Positions 36,526 to 47,700 of a stretch of 64,000 bases of DNA are shown in pieces. The notes under the pieces were generated by a model, which worked only from the letters and a program-made list of their open reading frames with translations, had not been told where the DNA came from and ran no database searches. The first letter of the stretch is position 1, and each line of letters starts with the position of its first letter. This DNA is from Xiphydria camelus (taxonomy: Eukaryota; Arthropoda; Insecta; Hymenoptera; Xiphydriidae). The stretch spans positions 940,001 to 1,004,000 of the forward strand of contig OY783195.1 in NCBI GenBank assembly GCA_963678675.1, given 5' to 3'. Position numbers and translations under genes: made by a program.

Positions 36526-38111
36526 ATATTTTTGCGAATTTCTTTATTATCCCCGCGTCGCGTGCGTTCCCCTCGCATAGTGGTGCATCCTTTCGCCACT
36601 CGCGGCGCTGCAGCAATCTACCGCGCATCAGCTGTCCCTCACCCGGGCTCGAATAAACGGTGCGTAGATGCAACACGCGACCGTCTTTACGTTGAATAGG
36701 AAGTGCATTGATAATTCGTGTGACAATGTAATTGCTTTTCGTATCGCGAATGAGAAGCAGACGCGGTACAGCGTGAGAGGAGTCGCTCCATAGCAAAACG
36801 ACTGACGCGCGGCAATGAGGTAAGAATCGCAATGACATTTCCGATCAATCACGTTAAAAATCGTAGTCGCTCGTGATAGTCATTGTATTCAGATGTATGT
36901 AGGTAAATTACGAGTAGAGATCTTATGTATTTCTCAATGTCCGGTGTTTCAAAAATCCACATGATCGATGTCGCGGTCGATCGATGCGAAATTGATTTTT
37001 CTATCGAACCACTGCACTTATGCCTCGACTCTATTCGGGCGCCCTTGTCTCCGCGGCCATCTTGTCCCTCCCACACAGGTCATAATGCGCCTTGATAAAT
37101 GAGCGGCAGGTCGTCGGTGCGTGCTCGTGTGAATCGTCAAAATTATTAATTACCCAATAGCGAGAGAGTTTCTAATGAGTGCATTTTCGATTTGCAGGGT
37201 CGTCAGCGTTATTTAGACGTACATCAAAAGCAGTTCGCCGGTGGTGAGGCGACGCTAGAAAATCCAAACGACTCTAAACGATATCGGCGCGATTTTTTCG
37301 CCATCAGCTATCGAAAATACGACCACCGAAGGACGACAAGCCAAGACGAGGCAATTTATTGGAAACCTACCACTCGAAAACATCGCAACGTGAGTAAATT
37401 TTCATTTTCAACAAACGTATATAAGCACGGTGTTCGTCGTTTGCGTAAATTTCGTAAATTTCATCGCGATAAGCTCGTATATTTCCTGCACTCACCATTT
37501 CGTACGGTATATGTACGAAGTATTACTTTTATTATTAATTACGCGAAGTGAAATGCGAAATAAATTAGCTCGCGTGGAGTTATTCGGTGGAACGAATTTC
37601 GAGTTTCCGAGTACTAATAATATGTGTAGCCGAGCCGGGGGGGGAGTATTGATTTTTCTTTTGGCGAAGTTTCGCTGCTTCAAAACGTAAGTAGGGCCGA
37701 GCCGCGAGCGTCACATTGCCAGCGCTCGACCGGTTCGGCACGACGCCTGTGTGCTGGCTATCCCATTCGAGGTACGACTAGCGTACGTCTGAGAGCGGAG
37801 CTTCCTGCGATAAAACGCGTACTGTTAATTATTCGATGCGTTGTTTCATACGTTAATGATTGGCATATGGGATGCGTGACTATCGGGTTGGTACGGATTC
37901 CTTTTAAAACAGCTCTCGCGAGAATTTAAGAGTGGAAGAAGGATAAATCGATAGTCGAAACAATCGACAAGACGATCGTCGTTCGGATGCAATGCAATGT
38001 AAGCACGTAATCGCTTTCATTGCTCGTTACTCGTGCAACATTTATCGTTCTTTTATACGTTTTCTCATTTGATACATGAATTCTTCCGAATATGTGAACA
38101 GGCTATCGGTA

Positions 38112-38331
38112 CACAGAGAAACAAATAGTAGATTTGACTAAATTGGACACGGGCAGGGAAACGCCGATCGTGTTACTTGAATTGAATAATTTGGTTGTAA
38201 TGATTAAAAATTGTTTGACTAAAAAAAGCACTAGTCAAGTCTAGCAAATTAATAATAGTTCGAGTAACTCGATCTGCGTTTCTCCGCACGTGACCACTAA
38301 TTTAGTCGAATCTACCATACTTTTTTCTGTG
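38112..38331. mobile_element. MITE-like family N, copy 2
   Basis: CACAGAGAAACAAATAGTAG to CTACCATACTTTTTTCTGTG with TA on both sides; interior matches 3464-3862. Confidence 0.65.
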
Positions 38332-41300
38332 TACAGCCTCGATATTTGTACAGTGTTAAATCGGAAACGAGAATCTCGGGAATTTTCCAGAATGAAATTA
38401 ATCTACGCGTTCATTTCTGCTCGGAAGAGCTTCTCGATGGATTTTAATTAATTAGTAAAATACGGGAGTGTATACTCGTGTGGTTTTTAATTAGCCGAAC
38501 ATGTATCAAAGCTCGAGTCACGTTGTAAAACGGGTAATTGCTTCAACCGAGGCTTTCAATTATTTTGACGATTCAATCATTGCATTGTGGGTTCAAGGAC
38601 CAGGACAGCCAGGATTGCAGCGAATGATGATGCTGGATTACAGTGAGATCGCGTGCCATTCGACCCTCTCTTGCTACTGGACATGGTCATAGAAGCAGAG
38701 TTTTACTGCCAAAAGGAGTGGATATGCGGCCAGTGCCCCGACGAAGAGATAAAGCAGTTAGGTTTGCATTGTTTTTGAATCCTTCCGGTCCCCGGTTCCA
38801 TCATGCCCTAGGATGATTGGTCCGAAACGGCACGGGGACTGGTTGTAATTTACACTTGTCAACGTTTGCGCAGTAACCACGAGTCGAACTTGATTGCGCC
38901 GACTCGTGAGTGGTAATATGTATATGTATATCTTTGTCGTGTCAGGTTTATAGCTCTTCTCGTTCTTTTCCTATTTCAATCGATTTTCGCGATTCCGTTA
39001 AAGTAATTTTGAAGTCGGATGACCCACCGATTTCGCCATCTCTTTATTTATTAACCATTTCGATTCTCTCATGGTTTGCTTCGAACGAGAAGAGGTATCG
39101 CGTTTGGTCGTTTCTCTGGTCGACGCGAACTTGAAGTGAATTTATAACAGCATAGATTTGTTCTTTCGACTGGAGAAACGCCATAGGGACGAGATAATTT
39201 TGAATATTACTTCAATACAAGTTCAGATTTTAAATAATTCAATTTCATTTATCTATAATGTACACATATATACATTATATTAAAGATTTTTACATATTTA
39301 TATTAAAATAATTATATCTCACAGTTTTTATACATTCCAATGTCAATTTTAATTTCCTTTTTTTTATCTTCTTAAAGTTTACCATACAATCGATGCAATT
39401 TTCAAGAATTTAGCTCGTTTAGAACTCTGCTATGATTTGTTTTCAACTAAATGATGACATGTTTTCAGCTAAATTATGAAAGTAAGTGAGAATTACCTTT
39501 GGTGAGCTTTTAAAATGAGGTAACAAGCTCCGGTGTCGGATGCGTCCCGGGACGTTATCCCTAGTGTAGGCCCTTGCACCGGGGCGGAATGAGTCAGGAT
39601 CGTAGAATGCGTGTGTTGGTGAGAATGCGATTGCTCATTTATATATATAGCTATAGGGAGGTAGGATAGAGTCTTCTGAATGAATGTTTAGTTTTAAGTA
39701 GGCATGGCCAGATTTCTGGAGAGCGTTTTACTCCAAACTCGACAGGAGTGCAATCTCGAATCTGAGAATCGAATTTTAGCGCCCGCGGTTCTAGACCCGG
39801 ACGCACGCGACAATGAAGTACTTAAGGAGTCAGTGATGTGCATTGAAAAAAGTGAAGAGGCTCGGCGATTCGTATAAATGTGCACAGACGTTTACGGACT
39901 GCGATTCCTCAAATCGCAGGTCGTCGTCTGGGCTATAGCCACTTATTTAGCTTCGCGTCGACGAGGTTGAGCCGTGTTCTCCGAATCGACGCACGGCTGA
40001 ACGCGAATATTCATCTCGTATTGTTGACGTCGTGTTTGCGAGATGAAATTCAACGTCGTTCGTCCGGGCGAGATTTTATAAGAACGCGAGTTCCTTTTAA
40101 ACGATAGGGAATCTCCGAGCTTATGTATTAAGATCGACAAATCATCAAGACTTTGCCTGAAGAGGCGATTTGCCGAAGACAATTGCTGATTTTCTTGTAT
40201 TTCATGTCTGTTACGTTGTTACTGCGCACGTTATTGAATTGTTTTATATTCTTTCTTGTTGTCCAGTGATCCCACTTTTGAATTATTATCCATCGATATA
40301 CCTTTGATCAACTTTTGTATGTTCTTTTCATCAATTTTGGATCTACGTACAATTTATTTATGCAAATATTTAAAAGTGCATGTGGGATCGCTGCCTGTAA
40401 ATGAAAATACGTAGAGTGCAATTTTCTATTCTTCGATTAAATTTTATGCTGTCTGATATTTTGGACAAGAAATTCATCGGTTCCTATATATATTTTTTCG
40501 ATTCATCAATTTCTATATCTATTTATTCAATTCGTCAATTTATTAAGCATATTGGCTTTTTCTTATGTAATCTCATTACCAAGTTATATCGATATCGGTT
40601 GAGAGAGAGAGTATTCATTTAAAAAAATAAATATTAGAGATTCCGTGTGTATCTTTTAGTTTCTTCTCTACGTATTTTCCCTTATAATCGTGGAACCATT
40701 GACGGTTGTTTTCTCTTTGATGTTAGTTCGAAGAGGAACGTCGTTTGTGGTTCCTCTTCACTTCTCCTTCTCGACTCACCAGATTTGCTGCAATGTTTGA
40801 GGGTAGCACCTTATCTACTGCAAGATAATGAAAGTATGTCCGATATCAGTTTTGATAAACCAAAATTGTGTCAGAGTATAGTAATTGGACAATAATTATA
40901 AAAAGTTGATTTGAAAAAAACTGATACGTACTAAACCTACATCCGGATAGACGAATTCAGGTACGAGACGAATCTACGATACGAAACATATTTTATTTAA
41001 CATGAAATCATTGCATTATCAATTTACAGTTGTGCTATATTTTCAGCATGATGATTTTACGTGAACTAAATATTTAATTGGATTTCTCTCCCGTACTGAT
41101 GAATATGATCTACTAATGATTGGATGTTTGAAAAATTACAATTAATCGGATTTTACATGTAATACGAATTGATATCGTATAGAAGATGATCAAATTCCAG
41201 ATATTACATATCTCAATTGAAAAATTGATCAGGTATTAAGCAAGTTTTATAAACGCATTTTTTTATTTAACGTTTGAACGTCCATTGTTTATTTAATGGA

Positions 41301-41637
41301 GCTCTTTATTTTCAGAAATATGGTTACAGTATCTCATAATATCAATGGACTTTTCGAAAATCAGATAAATGGGATTTTGAATACTTAATATGGATGTTGG
41401 AAGTTCCATCAGGACATCTGCAATCCAAATACGTAAGTGGTACAAATCACCAAATTCTACAAATCAAAAAAATCATTTGGCACTCACATTCTCGTTTCCA
41501 CTATATTTTCCCTTCCCTCTATTAATAATCTGGCAATACATTACACCAGTATCTATTCTAATACTAAATGTCATACCGTTATGCATATTGCAATTTGATA
41601 AACTATTTGGTACAATAATTCCGACATGACTACGTAG

Positions 41638-41845
41638 GGCAGAGTGGTACTATTCCAATCAGCTTTGACTACTATTACCTCGTTATCTATGAACCTTTTG
41701 GCTATGTTGGTGTAATACTTTTTTGAAGATCACATTTCGGCGTACAAGAAAGTGTTATACCAATATGGGCGAAAAATGCATGGTTAACGAGATAATCGTG
41801 GTCGAAGTGGACCAGAACAGGTTTACTATTTTACCCTGCAGAAAT
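41638..41845. mobile_element. MITE-like family D
   Basis: ACTATTACCTCGTTATCTAT at left, complement near 41785-41800; centre TACTTTTTTGAAGATCACAT. Confidence 0.55.
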
Positions 41846-42090
41846 ATTTTTGGGTGGGATGGTAAATTCGTTCGATGAGAACACCGACAAGTTTTAATTG
41901 GATCGAATAAAACGGCAACGGAAACGAGGAAACTCTTCCACGAGATTGCCCAACTTCGATGGCTCGTGCCGCTGTATATCTTGCCGTTGATGTACGATAT
42001 CCATTAATTTACGGAGTTTCTATTCGGTACCTACCTACTGTCAGCTGAATGTACTTATGACTTTAATGAGGAAGCAAGGGATACGAAGGG

Positions 42091-42117
42091 AGGGAGAGAG
42101 AGAGAGAGAGAGAGAGA
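42091..42117. repeat. (AG)n dinucleotide repeat
   Basis: About 27 bases of uninterrupted AG repeat. Confidence 0.9.
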
Positions 42118-42413
42118 TTGCTTCACGTTCGCATAAACAAAGTAATCGTGTAATGGCAAGTTATCCCACGCAATTGCGGGCCTCCATACCTTGACAATAG
42201 AGCTTCGAGTACCCGGCTACAACGGCTACGGGAACACGGTTATGTCGTGGTAACGATGACTCTCTTCCACGGCACATCGTGTCGGCGAAATTAATTAGTA
42301 AATTGCATCGCGTACTCTCATCAGTACAGAGAAGTACATACGCGCTCACGTACCTACCTGCCTCTAGATGCAAAATTCTATAAATGACCTATTTTCATTT
42401 TCCCATAAGCAGT

Positions 42414-42598
42414 CCCAGGCAGAAAAGTTTTATATATTTTGTATATGATCCATTGGGGATTTGGTCATATGTAGATTATATATGATTTCTCTATTAGTCC
42501 TTGCATGGTTAATATACAAATAATATATAATTCGTATATGTGACCAAATCCACACATATGGACCATATATAAAATATGTAGAACTTTTCCGCTCCGGG
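42414..42598. mobile_element. MITE-like family C
   Basis: CCCAGGCAGAAAAGTTTTAT to GTAGAACTTTTCCGCTCCGG, TATA-rich palindromic interior. Confidence 0.65.
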
Positions 42599-42608
42599 TC
42601 CAGCTGTA

Positions 42609-42702
42609 CCTTGAGAAAAAAATGCAGTAAATTTAACTAAATTGCTGTTATGGGTGAGGGAATTCAGATCAAGTTACTTGGACTGATAATTAACTCGTGT
42701 GG
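42609..42702. mobile_element. Family N left-end fragment
   Basis: TTGAGAAAAAAATGCAGTAA then TTTAACTAAATTG; right end missing. Confidence 0.4.
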
Positions 42703-43101
42703 ACAACAATCTGTTTCCTTCGAATAGCGGTTAATCGCTAACGATGCCGATGATTCGATAAAACGAAAACAAAGACGCGAACGTTCAATTAGAGTTTCCC
42801 TTTCGTACGACGCGAGCTTTATAACACGTCTCTTCGAGAAGAGTCGTACAATTTCAATTCAACATTACAAAACACCTCGAAACCCATCGCAACGCCGACG
42901 TTTCTTCTCGCCCTCGATTCAGCCGCGTCGGAGCGAAGCGAAACACGCGACGGTAACCGTATTCGCGAGATGGTGTCGACGGTGCGCTCGATCGATCTTC
43001 CTCGTGAGCGATTGGCGCCGAATGACTACGGAATTTTAAAGTGCAAGAAGCGGGTATATACGTCCTCCATTCGGATCGGCTCGAGTTGTAACGGCGCGAG
43101 C

Positions 43102-43138
43102 TATAAAGGCCGCCCTGTGTCGGCAGTACTGGCTGGCA
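43102..43138 (+). promoter_or_regulatory. TATA plus initiator-like motif
   Basis: TATAAAG at 43102-43108, with GCAGTA (initiator-like) about 30 nt downstream at 43133-43138, a spacing typical of insect TATA promoters. No coding exon could be joined to it: the first ATG opens a very short frame. Confidence 0.3.
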
Positions 43139-43838
43139 CCAGTCTACCCCGCGGCATGCATGACACGGGATAGAATACGTTTCGCCCATATGTCGTCGTA
43201 AAAGACGGTAACAGAACGGAACACGCCGAGTGTGGAGAGAGCCGACGGGATACGTACTCGAGTATATACGTACCTATATGTATACGTGGGGGCACGCGAG
43301 TAAACTTCTTCCAAGCCCGGAGATATATGGCCCTCTCCTCTACCTCTAGCCTACCTCTAGACTCTAGACGCAGCCGTGTGTTCTTTTATAGACCGTTCCT
43401 TCCACTCTTCCCGCGCGCGATCCTTCGACTCCCCGACAAATAAGGACCCTGCGTGAAGGCGCGTCGCGTCGTTCCGTGTACGCGTCGCTCGGCGGAAGAG
43501 CAGTCCGTGGAGACTACTGACCTTTGTCGCGAGTCAAATTCAATATTTATCAGGGTCACCTTCGTGGGTCATTTTTTCAAGTGTTCGCGCGTTCTGTGGA
43601 TTTCGTGAAATTGCACGAGAGGGAGTGGGAGGAAAAAGGAGCTTTCGCACTTGGTTTTTGTAGGAAAACGTGATTATTGGTATACAAATTTATGAAAATA
43701 TCAAATTATTACGTTACAAGCTTATCTATGTGTATTCGTGGAGTACGAAGGTATCCTATATATATATATAGGAAGATGTAGACTATATACCGATCACTCG
43801 AGAATTTCAATGGCGAATTTGAGACACAAGTGCAATAT

Positions 43839-43997
43839 ACTGAGAGCCAAATTTAGTTGTTTCAACCAAATCGTTTATGTTGAAGGATGAATTTCATCCA
43901 ATTAATCATCGTGTGTTTCAACTATACATTTGTTGAGGTAACTGTATATTTGTTTAGTCGCACGAAGAAGTTGCGATTGGTACATTTTTTTCTCAGT
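43839..43997. mobile_element. Inverted-repeat element P
   Basis: ACTGAGAGCCAAATTTAG to ACATTTTTTTCTCAGTAT; one copy seen. Confidence 0.45.
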
Positions 43998-44443
43998 ATA
44001 TGATACCATTGGATCGTTCGGCGTTTCGATTCAAGACTCGAGTCCGAGTCAAGGAGAGCCTCTTGTGCGCGGTGACGTTCGATGCTTAAATTATACATGA
44101 TTCTACGATCTAAGGGATGGTGAAAGCGTTTATTACCTCGTACCCCGCGATCTCGCGTAATAATAAGTTAACGACGCTCCGCGATTAATCGTCACCTCGG
44201 CGATTCGCGATCGTCAGCGCGACGTCTTTCCGCGACAAACCTCGCCGGTGCGTCGGCGATTTCTCGACGATATACGCCTCGAAAGTGGCGGCTCTATAAA
44301 CTGGATACCGGCGCGCCATCGGCTCGCTTCGCTCTTCGCTTTTCAAGTCCGCCCGGGAAGGAAAGTAGAAAGTTGAGCGAACTTTACATTCGTCCGTTAA
44401 AAATTCGAAAGTCCGACCGGTACGCGTACCTTCGGCCAGTTGG

Positions 44444-44449
44444 TTTATT
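44444..44449 (-). terminator. Candidate polyadenylation signal of gene 3
   Basis: AATAAA on the minus strand, 305 nt after the gene 3 stop, in otherwise GC-rich DNA. It is the first exact match I found downstream. Confidence 0.4.
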
Positions 44450-44753
44450 CGGGCGCGAAGGGCGAAGGAAACCGAAGCGTCTTCTACGCATCGGAACGGG
44501 GCATGGCACGGACACTCGCGAAATACTCCTCTTAAATAATAAATAACTCGCGCGATCCACAAATCGGCTCGAACGAAAGTCTGTCCGAATTCGAAGATAT
44601 CGCCGGAGATTGGGACTCGCGAGAGTCGATCCCACACTTTAACAGCGGCGCGACCGAATCGCTCTATCGCGCGCGTCAAGCGGGGTATGTCGAAACGTTT
44701 CTTTGCGGAAAACGAATCTCGAGGAAAGTGCCACGCGCGACGACGCTCTAAAA

Positions 44754-47700
44754 TCAACTTTCCACTTTCGCGGTAGCGGTCTCTTCGTCGTACTGTACCG
44801 ACGGTATCATGGGCGGCTTAAATCCGTACTCCATTTTTGATTGCCTGAAATTGCCCGTTCTGGCGTGGTACCGCGACGCTTCCGGTGTTCTCTTAACGAC
44901 AGCCACCGTGGTGGAGGACGAAGAGCCTCCGGAAGGGGTGGCGGTAGAACGCTGGGGTGACGTTGTCGGTTGCGGGGGGGCTTGGTCTTGACTAGTAGAA
45001 CGATGATCGGAGGAGCCTTGTCGGAGCGGCGGTACCGGTCCCACGTATTCGTCCTTCTTCGCGTTCTCCTTCGAGGCTGTTCGGGCGACGTACCGCCGAT
45101 GCGGCCCGGAATAGCCGAGCGAGGAGTACGCGGGAATCGGCGCGTGGGAGTTGAAACGACCTCCGATTTTCTTCGAGAGCCCTTGACCCGCGGACTGCTG
45201 TTTAAAGCTCATCAAGCGATCCGAAGCGCCGTTCCGCGACTCAATGTCCCCGGGAGCGCCGTTGCCCTCGATCAGGGCGACGGCGGGTTTGTCGTACACG
45301 TAACCTTGAAACTGCCGCGTCGTATACAAATTTTGTGCCTGCGGCTTCATGACCTGCTGGTAGCTGACCCCGTATCGCACGCCATAGGGCACCGCACCGC
45401 CGTTCGGGTGGTTGACGTTCTCGTAGAACTCGACGGCGGGGTGGTAGAGGCTCGGGAGATGGTGATGCCTGTTATCGATCTCCCGATGCTTCTCCAGGGA
45501 GAATTGTAGCTGTTGCTGCTGACGAGCGCGATCATCGTAGCTCTCCGCGACGAATGTATTGTCCCGTACCGCGAGATAAGACGCCTTTTTCTCCCCGGCA
45601 TAAATCTGCGACGGGTGAACCTGCTTTTCGATGTACTTGGGCACCTCTACCGGATAGGGAACCTTTCTCTCGACTATCTTCTCCACCGGATAGGGAACCT
45701 TTCTCTCCACTATCTTCTCCACCGGGTACGGCTGGGGGACTTTGATATGAACCGGGTAGGGTTGAGGTACCAGCTTCTCCACGGGGTAGGGCACCTTTTT
45801 CTCGATTATTCTCTCCACGTGAACCGGATACGGCTGCGGCACCGGCACGGGCTTCTCCACGATCTTATCAACGGGCACTTGCACGTGTACCGGATAGGGT
45901 TGCGGCACGGCGACGGTTTTCTCGACGATCTTCTCCACCGGGTAGGGAACCTTCTTCTCGACTATCCTGTCCACGTGAACGGGATACGGCTGCGGGACCG
46001 GCACGGGCTTCTCCACGATCTTCTCGACGGGCACTCTCACGTGCACCGCGTACGGCTGAGGCACGGCGATCGTTTTCTCGACGATTTTCTCCACGGGAAA
46101 GGGCACGCGCTTCTCCACGATCTTCTCCACTTCGACGGGGTACGGTCGGGGTACGTGGACGGTTTTTTCGACGATCTTCTCCACGGGATAAGGCTTCGGC
46201 ACGGGAACCTCCTTCTCCACTATCTTCGTCACCGCGACCGGATAGGGGATGTGTTTGTGAACGATGAGGAATTGTTGCTGCGGCGGCTTCTCCGCGCCGG
46301 GAACTTGGAGATGAACCGCGGGTCGAACGACGCTGCGTTCCGCCGTCCCTTCCTGCAGCTGATGAAGCTGAGAGTATTCGGCCGCGTACGTTTGCGGCGC
46401 GATAAATTCGATCTTGTCGGAAAGCCCTTCGCCCCTTGCGATGCCCGCGAATGACGCTCGATGGGCGTCGACTTTGTCCCCGTGGTCGAGATTCGTCAGC
46501 TGGGCGGAGTAGGACTTGCCGATCGAAATGAGAGTGTTCTCGCTGCCACGATCGGTCAGCCCGTTGACCACCCTGCCGACGGATTCGATTCGCGGCAGCG
46601 TTATTTCCTTCGAAGCTTGGAGAACGTAAGGAAAAGCGTCGGACACTTGTTGCTGCTGCTGTTGGTGGCGATTAACCGTGCCGGTGGAGTGAGAACTTTC
46701 GTAAACGCCCTGTCGAAGTGACTGAACATTCGCGGCGGTCGATTCGACGTTCTTTAGCTGAGATTCGATCTGCCTCGTCGGTTGGTAGAACGTTAAAGGA
46801 GCAGCCGTTTGAATGCCGAAATGATCCCGTTCATTGGCGATGTTGTAATTCCCTTGATAAGTGCCCCGATCGGCGAGATCGTTTATCTGGTTCTCCGGGA
46901 GAGCCTCCTGTTGATGCACGTCTTGTGAGCTCGTCTCGGGAAGAGTGTTTTCCGGTACAACAAGGCGGGCTTCCCCCTCGGTGGAAACGATCGCCGCCGA
47001 ACCGGAGTCGTCGCTTTGTATCGATTCCTTGTAAATCGGCTGCGTCGCGACACTTTCCGTCGACGAATCGACGTAAACCTGTTGAGAATTCACGTTTCGT
47101 TGCTCTTGACTCGCGCGAATCGCCGTGTCGAGATTGTGCTGAAGCTCGAGCAGCAGCTTGGCTTGATCTCGATATTTCCCCGAGATTTTCTCCGCCTCTT
47201 TCGCGTATTCTCGTTGCGCCTCGACGCGGGGTTGCTGAGAAATCAATTGAACCGGATAATGTATCTCTCGCACGGGAGCGTTGTGATAAATTTCCACGGA
47301 TTTCTGAATCTCGACCGATCGCTCCCGATCCGACGAAGCGATCGCGTCACTCGAACCGGATATTTCTGGGAAAATCGCCGTTTCCGTCATACCGAGCGAC
47401 GAATCGCCCGTTTTCCCGTAACCGGTCACCGATTGTTCCTTCGAAATCGAGATATCACCAGTCCCCCGATAACCGATCGCCGACTGTTCCTCTCCGGACG
47501 ACGGACTGCCGGTTTTTTCATAGTCGAGCACCGCGATTCGCTCTCCTCCGAATTTGGGATTACCGGTTTTCTCGTAGCCGATCGTCGACTCTCCCACACC
47601 GAACGCGGGGCTGCTGGTTTTCTCGTAGCCGAGCGGCGATCGTTCCACTCCGAACGAGGGATTGCCGGTTTCCTCGTAGGAAACCTCGGAACGCTCCTTT

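Larger units (their letters stand above)
22400..44400. other. 22-kb intergenic region between genes 2 and 3
   Basis: No exon with recognisable domain, signal peptide or consistent splice phasing was found. It holds many MITE-like copies listed separately, simple repeats, a hairpin at 32497-32580 and promoter-like motifs near 43.1 kb. AT-rich stretches (about 39.2-41.6 kb) alternate with CpG-rich ones. Exons of a gene extending beyond the window, or non-coding RNAs, cannot be excluded. Confidence 0.5.

Noticed and set aside
37192..37551. Plus-strand frame of 119 codons starting after a TTGCAG acceptor-like site
   Set aside because: The sequence is AT-rich and basic with no domain, and no partner exon or coding-like composition was found.
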